DNA from: Phycisphaerae bacterium
GTDB taxonomy: Bacteria; Planctomycetota; Phycisphaerae; UBA1845
Reading direction: 5' to 3'
DNA length: 64,000 nt
Assembly: GCA_029260165.1 (NCBI GenBank)
Contig: JAJDDT010000062.1
Span: 1-64,000, forward strand
Position numbers and translations under genes: made by a program. Below are positions 16,847 through 25,645 of this stretch, piece by piece. How positions within the stretch are numbered: the stretch's first letter is position 1; each line of letters starts with the position of its first letter. The notes beneath the pieces were generated by a model, which had not been told where the DNA came from, did not search any database, and saw only the letters and a program-made list of their open reading frames with translations.

Positions 16847-18883
16847 ATGACCAAATCACAAAACAGACAATCATTGGCGATCTTTTCGGACCCACCGTCG
16901 CCACCCGAACTCCGGGGTCTCCTGGCAAGCGTCTGCCTGACATCGGCCCTGGTCCTTGCAACCTGGGTGCTTTCAGGCGGTTGCTCGACGATACCAGCCA
17001 GCCCAAACGACGACGCCACCAACCATCCCAACGCCCCCGAGACGATCGACCCAACAACCGAAAGCGAAACAGATCCCGAACCGACCGACGCCCCCCCACC
17101 ACCCTCCGCGATCGAGGAACCGGAAGAATCCCCCACCAGCCCAATCATCGGAATCGCCCCAAATATAACGGTGTCAGGGTCCGTTTTCCGTGGCGACGAC
17201 AGAACAATTGCCAGCCGACGTCCAATAACCTTCAAAATTCGCGATGCAAACGACCAGTTGATCGAAACATTCCGAACCACCAACGGACAGTACGAACATG
17301 CGCTTCCAGTCGGGTTCACCGGGACCATCACACCGATCGCCGACAACGTTGTTTTTGATCCGCCGTTTCAATCCTTTGAAAACGCCGGAACCGATATCGG
17401 AGACGACCATCCCCCTGCATTTACGGCCTTTCTGACCTTTGTCGTGGACAGGGACGGGGTCGGTGGCACCGTAGGGATGGCCCGCAGCACTGGAACGTCG
17501 GGGTTTCCGTTGGCATCCATCCAGACCGCCACCGACCAGGCCCTTCCGGGCGACACCGTTCTCATCCGAAGGGGCACCTACACGTCCCCAGCCTCCGATC
17601 GGTTTGAAGTCGTCCCCGTTCTGGAATTGAAAACCAGTGGCCGACGTGGACGACCGATAACCATAAAAGCCTACGAAAACGAAACAGTCATCCTCGACGC
17701 CGAAAACGAACACAACGAGTGCATCCGTATCCGGAATCAATCACACCTCCATATTGAAGGACTGATCGCCGAACGATCCCGGGGTCGCAACATCCGCATC
17801 GAGGACAGCCAATATATTGAGGTCGTCCAATGCGTGGCGCGTGACAACCTGCTCGGAAATCTGCCGGGTTTCCTGTTACAGGGACGCTGTAGATATTGCG
17901 TGTTCGACCGATGCGTCAGCACGCGCAACGGGCGCGGGTTCCTTCTGTCAGGCCGCGTCGAGACAAACGACCCCACCGGCGAGCATCGCCCCAGATTCTG
18001 TACGGTCCGAAACTGTCTCGCCTACGAGAACACCCGGGACGCGGAGGACAGCGATGGGTTTCAGATGCTGGCGTCGTCCGATAACGCGCTTATCAGATGT
18101 GTCGCGCACGACAACGGCGACGACGGATTCGACCTGACGCGGGGGTCGCATCGAAACGTGCTGGTAGGCTGCGTCGCATACAATCACCCGTTTGACCCAA
18201 ACGGCGATGGGGACGGAAACGGGTTCAAGATCGGCGTCTGGGGACAGGCCCCGCCCGACAGCGATGGGGGCGGCGTGGACTGCGTGATCAGTCGATGCAT
18301 TTCGTTCGGCAACAAGATCGGGCTGAACAACAATGCCATCAGGCTTCGAATTTTCAACAACGTGTTTTTCGGAAACCGTCGGTTTGGCCTTGTTTTTGAC
18401 GAATCGACGGTCGCCACCTGCCGGCAGTCGCCCTCCTGCCACGGTGAAGCCATTGTGCGCAACAACATTACGTCCGATAATGGGGATGGTGACATCATCT
18501 TCAATCGCGCCCGTCGGAATCCGGTTTTGAATTCTGATTTTAATTTTATTGGTGACACAACATCCACGAACGATCACAATGACGAATCGGGCCATGAGTC
18601 CGCGTCGTTGTTTGGCCGCGACGTTGGTGGTCCTGGATTCGTTGATTCCGAGGCCGGGATGGTTGTGACTGACGTTTTGTCGGCGGAGTTCGGTCTCGTT
18701 CCGGGTTTTCGGCCTGGGGCCAACTCGATCGCGATCGATCGCGGGCGTCAAGTCACACTGGAGCTGCTCGGTCCAGTTTCCGCTGAACATCCCGATTATT
18801 CGGACCTTGTTGAGCTGATCACGTTGCGTTCCGCTTTAGAGTCCGCCCCGGTGGATATGGGCGCGTATGAGCACCAGCCTTGA
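16847..18883 (+). CDS. Lipoprotein with right-handed beta-helix, polysaccharide lyase family 9-like
   Basis: A 678-residue lipoprotein; the signal ends LSGGC with Cys46, followed by a Pro/Glu/Asp-rich linker. A carboxypeptidase-regulatory-like sandwich may occupy residues 105-180 (ISGSVFRGD-type start). The rest is a beta-helix opening with GDTVLIRRGTY. It has the order expected for family 9 lyases: Asp403 in SDGFQML, Asp425, Asp426 and Asp429 in GDDGFDL (calcium site), and Lys461 in GNGFKIG (catalytic base). By analogy it may cleave or bind uronate polymers. The downstream GFDQNNN motif of family 9 is reduced to GLNNN, so activity is unsure. It is strongly similar to the C-terminal part of the gene at 19092. 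The ATG at 16847 gives a proper signal peptide. Confidence 0.75.
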   Translation: MTKSQNRQSLAIFSDPPSPPELRGLLASVCLTSALVLATWVLSGGCSTIPASPNDDATNHPNAPETIDPTTESETDPEPTDAPPPPSAIEEPEESPTSPIIGIAPNITVSGSVFRGDDRTIASRRPITFKIRDANDQLIETFRTTNGQYEHALPVGFTGTITPIADNVVFDPPFQSFENAGTDIGDDHPPAFTAFLTFVVDRDGVGGTVGMARSTGTSGFPLASIQTATDQALPGDTVLIRRGTYTSPASDRFEVVPVLELKTSGRRGRPITIKAYENETVILDAENEHNECIRIRNQSHLHIEGLIAERSRGRNIRIEDSQYIEVVQCVARDNLLGNLPGFLLQGRCRYCVFDRCVSTRNGRGFLLSGRVETNDPTGEHRPRFCTVRNCLAYENTRDAEDSDGFQMLASSDNALIRCVAHDNGDDGFDLTRGSHRNVLVGCVAYNHPFDPNGDGDGNGFKIGVWGQAPPDSDGGGVDCVISRCISFGNKIGLNNNAIRLRIFNNVFFGNRRFGLVFDESTVATCRQSPSCHGEAIVRNNITSDNGDGDIIFNRARRNPVLNSDFNFIGDTTSTNDHNDESGHESASLFGRDVGGPGFVDSEAGMVVTDVLSAEFGLVPGFRPGANSIAIDRGRQVTLELLGPVSAEHPDYSDLVELITLRSALESAPVDMGAYEHQP

Positions 18884-19091
18884 TTTCAAGATACCCGCCG
18901 TCGGCCAATTGGCGGGGTAAGTTAACCGGACTTTTGAAATTTCTTTAATATCATGCCTGACAAGCAGTTATGAGCGCATATGTAGCGATAATCGACTCCC
19001 GCGCGTTTGACAAATCCTGTCGATATCAGAAATCAGGTTCGAGGGGAATTCAAACGCATCCCGGTCAGGATAACCAAAACGGAGTGGGATT
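18884..19091 (+). promoter_or_regulatory. Intergenic region with promoter candidate for the large Cys-repeat lipoprotein
   Basis: A 208-base gap between the two beta-helix genes. CCCGCC and GGCGGG (about 18895-18916) could form a weak hairpin after the upstream gene. TTGACA at 19007-19012 is a perfect -35 hexamer, but 17 bases on there is only AAATCA, so the promoter call is weak. GGAG lies seven bases before the ATG at 19092. Confidence 0.3.
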
Positions 19092-22000
19092 ATGAGGACG
19101 CTTGCGGTCTGCGGGTTTTACACGCGCGCCTTGCTCGTTGTGGCAGGAAGCATCGGGCTACTGGTGAATGCAGGTGGGTGTGGGACGCCATCGTCTGCGT
19201 TGGCGGGCACGGACGGATCGGGCGATACGGACCCGGGCCTGGTCGACGGGACGGGTGACGACGACGCGACCACGAACGTCGTGAACATCGACGATCTGGA
19301 CACCACGGATGGGTTGGATCCGGACGGTCTTTCTGACGACGATTTTTTCGGTGCGGCGGAATTTCCCTCGGCTGCGAGCGGCGACGATGTGCTGGCTTGT
19401 CCTGTCGGATTCAGTGCTCAGATAGCCGGGGACGAGCCTGGCGATCCTGTTCGCGGGGTGGCTCCGATGACGATCGTTTTGCGAGCGGTTCCCGGGATCG
19501 GCTCGTCGATTCCTGACGGAACGTATATCTGGACGGTGGATGCGGAAGAATTCGCCGGTTCGGCTGAAACGCATGGTGCCCTTGAGCTCGACCTTGAGGC
19601 ACCGGGTCGTTATTTCGTCGGCCTGCGTTTTCGCAACAGCGATGGTCGGGAGAGTCTGGGCTGCCTGACCGGAAGCGGCGGGAACATGATTGAGATCATC
19701 GCGGACGTTGATTCGTCCGGCATCGGTCTTGGGGGTGGTGGTGGTCCCGGTCCGGGTGGATCCGGGCCCGGCGGCGGTGACCCCGGGCCTGAATGTTCAT
19801 CGAACGCGGAATGCGACGACGGGTTGTTCTGCAATGGTGCGGAGCAGTGCTCGGGTGGATCGTGCACGGCGGGGGCTGCTCCCTGTGCGGCTGCCCAATG
19901 CAGTGAGTCGACGGACACCTGCGCGACCTGCGCGATCCATGCGGACTGCGATGACGGGAACTTCTGCAACGGTGATGAACTGTGTGTGGGTGGTTCGTGT
20001 GCATCGAGTGTTGCCCCCTGTGCGGGTCAGGTTTGCAACGAGGCTGGCGACACCTGCGTCGGCTGTCTGACGGATGGTGACTGCGATGACAACAATTTCT
20101 GCAATGGGATTGAGACCTGCAACGCGGGGTCGTGCGTGGCTGGCGGTGATCCGTGCGGGGGTGGGTTGTGTGATGAAACGACTGATGGATGTGTCGGTTG
20201 TCTTGCGAATTCTGATTGCGACGACGGGAAGTACTGCAATGGTGCGGAGACGTGCGTTGTCAACGTTTGCGTGAGCAGCCCTGACCTTTGCGCTGGTCAG
20301 TTGTGCAACGAAACAACGGACTCGTGCGTCGCGTGCCTGACGCACGATGACTGCAATGACAACACATTTTGCAACGGATTTGAATTCTGTTTTAACGGCG
20401 GATGCCTTGTCACCTCGGCACCGTGCGGCGGGCAGGTTTGCGACGAGACGGGCGATACCTGCGTGGAGTGCCTTGGCGACGGTGATTGCGACGACGGGGT
20501 TTTCTGTAATGGTGCGGAGTCGTGCAACGGCGGAACGTGTCAGGCAGGGGCTGCGGTTTGCGCAGGTCAACAGTGCAGCGAGGCGACTGACAGTTGTGTG
20601 GGTTGTCTGACCAACGGAGATTGCGACGATGGTGCGTTTTGCAATGGTGCGGAAACGTGCAATGCGGGGATCTGCACACCGGGCAGCGCCCCTTGCGGCG
20701 CGCAGGTGTGCGATGAGGCAGGTGATGCGTGTGTGACGTGCATCAACAACAGCGATTGCGATGACGGTTTGTTTTGCAACGGTGTTGAGACATGCGACAG
20801 CAACGCATGCATGATGGGGACGACTCCGTGTGTCGGTCAGATGTGCAATGAGGCGGCTGACGCGTGCGTGGACTGCCTGTCGAGCGGTGACTGCGACGAC
20901 GGTGCGTTCTGCAATGGTTCGGAGATTTGTGCGGCTGGTTTGTGCCTGAATGGTCCGGCGTCCTGTGCGGGGCAGCAATGCAACGAGGGGAGCGATGCGT
21001 GCGTGGACTGTTTGAGCAATGGTGACTGCGACGACGGAAAATTCTGCAACGGGCTGGAAATCTGTTTCGCGGGGAGCTGCATAGCCGGCTCGGTGTCCTG
21101 CAACGGTCAGATGTGTGATGAGGCGGGTGATTCGTGTGCGGATTGTCTGTCGAATGCGGATTGCAATGACGGATTGTTCTGCAATGGTGCGGAGACGTGC
21201 AGCGCCGGGACGTGCGTTTCGGGAGCGGGTGTCTGCGCCGGGCAGATCTGTCTTGAGGCGAGCGACAGCTGCGTCGATTGCATCATAGATGTTCAATGCA
21301 GCGATGGTGTTTTCTGCAACGGGTTGGAAACGTGCGTGGGTGGTTCGTGTCAGACGGCGTCGGTGCCGTGCACGGGACAGCAATGCAACGAAAATACTGA
21401 TCAATGTGCTGATTGCCTGGTGCATGCCGACTGCGACGATGGGGTGTTCTGCAACGGGGCGGAGGTGTGTTTCAACGGGGCGTGCGTGGGTGGTACGACG
21501 TCCTGTGCGGGGCAGTTCTGCGACGAGATTCAAAATGACTGCGACGAATGTATTAACGACGGTCACTGCGATGACGGTGTGTTCTGCAATGGTGCGGAAA
21601 CGTGTTCGAACGGGTCGTGTTTGGCGGGTTCGGCTCCCTGTACGGGGTTGTTCTGCGATGAAGCGCAGGACGACTGCGATGACTGTCTGAACGATGGGCA
21701 TTGCGATGATGGGTTGTACTGCAACGGTGCGGAGACGTGTTCGGGCGGCGTGTGCGCTGCGGGTGCCGGTCCGTGCGGTGGTGGTACCTGCGACGAGACG
21801 ACGGATTCGTGCAGCGGTGGCGGTGGTGGATTCAGTTATTCGGTGGCGGGTTTGCCGGTTGATCTGCGCGGCGCGACGCCTGAGAACGAAACGATGACGG
21901 TGACGATTGATTCGCTGCCGCCCGGGGCGACGGGGATCAACATCACGCTGACGGTTCTTGATGCAGATCACGACGAGGGTCGATTGGTGATCAACGGATC

Positions 22001-23711
22001 GAACACGATTCCGCTGTGGGGTGCGAACACGTCGGTTGCCAACGATGCGGTGACGCGAACGCTTGATCCGTATGCGACGCCGATCGGGTGGTATCAGATT
22101 GGTGCGAATTCGTTCCAGTTCTGGCATGAATCGACGGGCGGGTATGTGATTGAGCAGATGACGCTGAGCGTGGAGATTGATGCGGGGGCGGTGTGCAATA
22201 CGAATGCGGACTGCGATGATGGTGCGTTCTGCAACGGTGTGGAGACGTGCGTCGGCAATTCGTGCGTGGGTGGTTCGAGTCCCTGTCAGGGTGGTGAAAT
22301 CTGTGATGAAGCGGGTGACGCCTGCAACGCAGTTCAGGGCAATGTTTTCTATGTTGATGACAATGGTCCGTCTCAGCCTGGGTACAACGCGGGTGCTGCG
22401 CTGGGTTCGATCAATCATCCGTATGACAATATTCAGGCGGCGGTCGATCAGGTGGGTCCTGGTGACACAGTGCTGATTCGTGACGGTCGATATGTGAACA
22501 CGCATTTCCCGACGTTTGAGATATCGCCGGTGTTTGAGGTTCAGGCGAGCGGGGTGGCGGGGAATCCGATCACGATTCGCAATTTCGATCCTGCCAATGA
22601 GACGGTGATCGTGGACGCGGAGGGTATTCACAATGAGGCGGTCCGCATAACGGATCGTGAATACATTGTGATCGAAGGATTGATCGCCGAGCGGTCGAAG
22701 GGTCGCGTGTTCAAGATCACCGATTCGGACAATATCACGATTCGCGATTGTGTTGCGCGGGACAATATCCTGGGCAATCTTCCCGGGTTCGTACTGATCG
22801 GACGATGCCACTTCTGTTTGCTCGAGCGTTGCGTCAGCACGCGGAACGGGCGTGGGTTCCTGATGAGCGGAACGGTGGAAACGTCTGATCCTTCGCAGCA
22901 GAATCGTCCGCGGTTCTGCACGATCAGGAATTGTATTGCGTTTGAGAACACGCGTGATGAGGAGGACAGCGATGGATTTCAGATGCTTGCGTCGAGCGAT
23001 AACGAGTTCATCAATTGCCTTGCGTACTCCAACGGTGACGACGGGTTCGATTTCACGCGTGGGTCACACCGTAACAAGATGATTCGGTGCATTGCGTACA
23101 ATCATCCGTTCAATCCGGGTGGCGACGGTGACGGGAACGGGTTCAAGATTGGTGTCTGGGGTCAGGCGACGCCCGAGAGCGAGGGTGGTGGGGCTGACTG
23201 CGAGATGTCGCACTGTTTGGCGTTCGATAACAAGTATGGTTTGAACAACAACGCGGTTCGGCTGAAGGTGTCGCACAGCGTGTTTTATAATAACAGTCGC
23301 TGGGGCATCGTGCATGACGAGTCTACCAATCACGACGGACAGGCGACGGTCAGGAACTGTATCTCAGCCAACAGCGGTGATGGGGACGTTGGGTTCAACC
23401 TGCCACCAGACAATCCGATCGCGGAGTCGGACTACAACTACTACGGTGATGGATCGTCGGCAAACGACCACCCGGACGTATCGGGGCAGGACACGAACTC
23501 GTTGTTCGGGACGATCGTCGGCGCGCCGGATTTCGTGAGTCCGGGCAACGCGGGCATCGTGGCAGACCCGACGCTGCCGAACTTCCCGTATGCACCGGGG
23601 TTTGAATTGCGGAGTGATTCGCCGTGTCGCAATGCGGGTGTGGCGGACGGTCAGGGATTCCCGGCGGTGGGTGGTGCGTACGACATGGGGGTTTACGAGT
23701 TCACGCCGTAG
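19092..23711 (+). CDS. Giant lipoprotein: 15 Cys-rich repeats plus family 9 lyase-like beta-helix
   Basis: A 1539-residue protein. The signal ends VNAGGC with Cys30. A presumed sandwich domain (about residues 95-210) and a Gly/Pro-rich hinge lead to 15 tandem 45-residue repeats (residues 235-908), each with six or more Cys and the core DDGxFCNGxExC. A beta-sandwich (about 915-1035, VAGLPVDLRG to QMTLSVEI) and a sixteenth isolated repeat follow, then a beta-helix (about 1085-1530) nearly identical in motifs to the preceding gene: Asp1294, Asp1316, Asp1317, Asp1320 and Lys1352 fit the calcium site and catalytic Lys of family 9 polysaccharide lyases. The Cys array probably forms a disulfide-stiffened stalk holding the helix away from the membrane. 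Activity is inferred, not shown. Confidence 0.8.
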   Translation: MRTLAVCGFYTRALLVVAGSIGLLVNAGGCGTPSSALAGTDGSGDTDPGLVDGTGDDDATTNVVNIDDLDTTDGLDPDGLSDDDFFGAAEFPSAASGDDVLACPVGFSAQIAGDEPGDPVRGVAPMTIVLRAVPGIGSSIPDGTYIWTVDAEEFAGSAETHGALELDLEAPGRYFVGLRFRNSDGRESLGCLTGSGGNMIEIIADVDSSGIGLGGGGGPGPGGSGPGGGDPGPECSSNAECDDGLFCNGAEQCSGGSCTAGAAPCAAAQCSESTDTCATCAIHADCDDGNFCNGDELCVGGSCASSVAPCAGQVCNEAGDTCVGCLTDGDCDDNNFCNGIETCNAGSCVAGGDPCGGGLCDETTDGCVGCLANSDCDDGKYCNGAETCVVNVCVSSPDLCAGQLCNETTDSCVACLTHDDCNDNTFCNGFEFCFNGGCLVTSAPCGGQVCDETGDTCVECLGDGDCDDGVFCNGAESCNGGTCQAGAAVCAGQQCSEATDSCVGCLTNGDCDDGAFCNGAETCNAGICTPGSAPCGAQVCDEAGDACVTCINNSDCDDGLFCNGVETCDSNACMMGTTPCVGQMCNEAADACVDCLSSGDCDDGAFCNGSEICAAGLCLNGPASCAGQQCNEGSDACVDCLSNGDCDDGKFCNGLEICFAGSCIAGSVSCNGQMCDEAGDSCADCLSNADCNDGLFCNGAETCSAGTCVSGAGVCAGQICLEASDSCVDCIIDVQCSDGVFCNGLETCVGGSCQTASVPCTGQQCNENTDQCADCLVHADCDDGVFCNGAEVCFNGACVGGTTSCAGQFCDEIQNDCDECINDGHCDDGVFCNGAETCSNGSCLAGSAPCTGLFCDEAQDDCDDCLNDGHCDDGLYCNGAETCSGGVCAAGAGPCGGGTCDETTDSCSGGGGGFSYSVAGLPVDLRGATPENETMTVTIDSLPPGATGINITLTVLDADHDEGRLVINGSNTIPLWGANTSVANDAVTRTLDPYATPIGWYQIGANSFQFWHESTGGYVIEQMTLSVEIDAGAVCNTNADCDDGAFCNGVETCVGNSCVGGSSPCQGGEICDEAGDACNAVQGNVFYVDDNGPSQPGYNAGAALGSINHPYDNIQAAVDQVGPGDTVLIRDGRYVNTHFPTFEISPVFEVQASGVAGNPITIRNFDPANETVIVDAEGIHNEAVRITDREYIVIEGLIAERSKGRVFKITDSDNITIRDCVARDNILGNLPGFVLIGRCHFCLLERCVSTRNGRGFLMSGTVETSDPSQQNRPRFCTIRNCIAFENTRDEEDSDGFQMLASSDNEFINCLAYSNGDDGFDFTRGSHRNKMIRCIAYNHPFNPGGDGDGNGFKIGVWGQATPESEGGGADCEMSHCLAFDNKYGLNNNAVRLKVSHSVFYNNSRWGIVHDESTNHDGQATVRNCISANSGDGDVGFNLPPDNPIAESDYNYYGDGSSANDHPDVSGQDTNSLFGTIVGAPDFVSPGNAGIVADPTLPNFPYAPGFELRSDSPCRNAGVADGQGFPAVGGAYDMGVYEFTP
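19794..21815 (+). repeat. Tandem 135-base coding repeats (15 copies)
   Basis: Fifteen in-frame units of about 135 bases encode the 45-residue Cys-rich modules. The best conserved part of each unit is TGCGACGACGG followed by TTCTGCAATGGTGCGGAG or close variants. Copies differ enough at third positions to show they are not recent identical duplicates. Such arrays are prone to length change by recombination and to collapse in assembly. Confidence 0.9.
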
Positions 23712-23742
23712 TCATAATCAGGCGGGAACGGGGTTGGATGGG

Positions 23743-23789
23743 TCAGCGTGTGGCGTCGCGGATGGGCGGCGTCACACGCTGAATTTTTT
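23743..23789 (+). terminator. Rho-independent terminator after the Cys-repeat lipoprotein gene
   Basis: Arms 23743-23755 (TCAGCGTGTGGCG) and 23770-23782 (CGTCACACGCTGA) pair at 12 of 13 positions, the odd one being a G-U pair, around a 14-base loop, and are followed by TTTTTT (23784-23789). It lies 32 bases after the stop at 23711. The right arm and T run lie inside the last codons of the convergent amidotransferase gene, whose stop is at 23772. Confidence 0.85.
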
Positions 23790-25634
23790 GCACCAGTGTT
23801 CGAGGACGAGCAGTGCCCATATCTTGCGGCTGAGGTCGCGGCCTCCTTTTTGATGATCGTCGATGACGTCGCGAATCGCGTTGGGGGACAACCAGTTTTG
23901 GGCGCTTGCGTCGGACGACAGCAGCACGTCTTTTGCGTGTGATTGAAGGGAGCCTCTGAACCAATGTTTGATGGGGATACCAAAGCCCATTTTTTTTCGC
24001 TTCAGAAGCGGTTCGGGCAGACGTGCACCGATGCTCTGCTTGAGGACGTATTTGGAGACGCCGTTGCGGAGTTTCCAGTCGGCGCTAACGGCATTAACGA
24101 ATTCGACGAGGGTGTGGTCGAGAAACGGGACGCGAACCTCGAGGGAGGTTTTCATGGACATGCGATCGACCTTGACGAGGATGTCATCGGGCAGGTAGGT
24201 CTTCTGGTCGGCGTGCTGGAGCGCGGTCACGATGGATGAGCCGTTGCGGTTGGCGACATAGGGTTCGAACAGCCAGGGCGTGCGGTGGACAATTCGGTGA
24301 AATTCCGGGCGGAATAGCGTCGTACGTTCATTGAGGGTGAATTTGCACATCTGAGCGTAGTAGCGATTCGGGCCTGTGGCTGCGATGCGTTCCATGAACC
24401 CGCGCCCCGGGGTGTGCCTTGGCATCAGTTTCGGGACGACGGTGCAGAGTTGGCGGATACCGAGTGCAGTGAGACTGTCCCACTTCTCGTGCTGCTGTGC
24501 CTGTTTGTATCGGCTGTAACCGGCGAAGACCTCGTCGGCGCCGTCGCCGGAAAGGCAGACGGTGACGTGTTTTCTCGCTTCACTACAGACGTGGTAGGTT
24601 GGCAGGGCTGACGGGTCGGCGAAGGGTTCGTCAAGGTGGTAGACGAGGTCGGGCAGGATGGAGATGTCGCTGTCCTTGACGATGATTTCCTGATGGTCGG
24701 TGTCGTATTTTTCGACGACCATGCGGGCGTACTGCATTTCGTCGAAATCGGATTCCTGGAATCCGACCGAGAAGGTCTTTACTTTGCGACCTGACACCTC
24801 GCCGGCGAGGGCGACGATGGCGCTGGAGTCGATGCCGCCACTGAGAAAAACCCCCAACGGGACGTCGGAGCGCAGGCGAATTCGGACCGACTCGGCCAAT
24901 CGTTCGCCTAATTCCTCGACCCATTCGTTTTCATTGCGGACCGTCTGTTCTGCGAATGTTGCGTCCCAATAACGCTCGACATTGATTTGGCCTTCCTGCC
25001 ACACGAGTCGATGCCCGGCCTTGAGTTTGTGCACGCCTTCGATGATGCACCGGTCACCGGGCACGTATCCGTAGGCGAGGTAATCGTCGAGGGCGGTTGG
25101 TGACAGACGCCTTTCGATGCGTTTGTCGAGCACGACGGCTTTGAGTTCGCTGGCGAAGACGAGTCTGCCCGTTTTTTCGTCGTGGTGATAATAGAGCGGT
25201 TTTTCGCCGAGGCGATCGCGGGCGACGAGGAGCTTCTTGTTTTTTTCGTCCCAGATTGCGAAGGCGAACATGCCGTTGAGGTCGTCGACGCAGTGGATGC
25301 CCTTTTCGGCGTAGAGGTGGAGGATGACCTCGGTGTCGGAGGTGGTGGCAAACGAGTGGCCTTTCTTTTCGAGGTCGGCTTTGATTTCGACGTAGTTGTA
25401 GATTTCACCGTTGAAGGTGATGACGAGTGATTTGTCGTGGTTGTGCATCGGTTGGGCACCGCCGCCGAGATCGATGATGCTGAGTCGGCGATGACCGAGG
25501 ATGACATTCTCGCCCGTGTGGATGCCGTCGCCGTCGGGTCCGCGGTGCGACTGTGCGTCGTTCATGCGACCGACGAGTTGTTTGTCGTCGCTGGTGTTGC
25601 CTTGTTTGAATGCGATGCCGCAGATGCCACACAT
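23772..25634 (-). CDS. asnB: Asparagine synthase-type glutamine amidotransferase
   Basis: A 620-residue two-domain enzyme. The N-terminal glutaminase starts MCGICGIAFKQG with the nucleophile Cys2 and has SHRGPDGDG and NGEIYNY. The C-terminal synthetase has the PP-loop LSGGIDSSAIVAL, DEPFADPSALPTY and GDGADEVFAGY. It should transfer ammonia from glutamine to an activated carboxylate; in polysaccharide loci the target may be a uronic acid or another acidic group rather than aspartate (inference). It is the last gene of the polysaccharide cluster and a paralogue of 28463-30358. An exosortase-associated amidotransferase class of this kind is known in other bacteria. Confidence 0.88.
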   Translation of the reverse strand: MCGICGIAFKQGNTSDDKQLVGRMNDAQSHRGPDGDGIHTGENVILGHRRLSIIDLGGGAQPMHNHDKSLVITFNGEIYNYVEIKADLEKKGHSFATTSDTEVILHLYAEKGIHCVDDLNGMFAFAIWDEKNKKLLVARDRLGEKPLYYHHDEKTGRLVFASELKAVVLDKRIERRLSPTALDDYLAYGYVPGDRCIIEGVHKLKAGHRLVWQEGQINVERYWDATFAEQTVRNENEWVEELGERLAESVRIRLRSDVPLGVFLSGGIDSSAIVALAGEVSGRKVKTFSVGFQESDFDEMQYARMVVEKYDTDHQEIIVKDSDISILPDLVYHLDEPFADPSALPTYHVCSEARKHVTVCLSGDGADEVFAGYSRYKQAQQHEKWDSLTALGIRQLCTVVPKLMPRHTPGRGFMERIAATGPNRYYAQMCKFTLNERTTLFRPEFHRIVHRTPWLFEPYVANRNGSSIVTALQHADQKTYLPDDILVKVDRMSMKTSLEVRVPFLDHTLVEFVNAVSADWKLRNGVSKYVLKQSIGARLPEPLLKRKKMGFGIPIKHWFRGSLQSHAKDVLLSSDASAQNWLSPNAIRDVIDDHQKGGRDLSRKIWALLVLEHWCKKFSV

Positions 25635-25645
25635 GTCGGGAAATC

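Noticed and set aside
18895-18916. Hairpin after the first beta-helix gene as a terminator
   Set aside because: Stem of about six pairs with no T run; too weak to call separately.
19794-21815. Regularly spaced repeats as a CRISPR array
   Set aside because: The period is 135 bases, in frame, and codes for a Cys-rich module with no constant repeat/variable spacer pattern and no cas genes.
19797-22811. 1004-codon minus-strand frame opposite the Cys-rich repeats
   Set aside because: Its periodic sequence is the mirror of the repeats on the plus strand; no start site or domain supports it.
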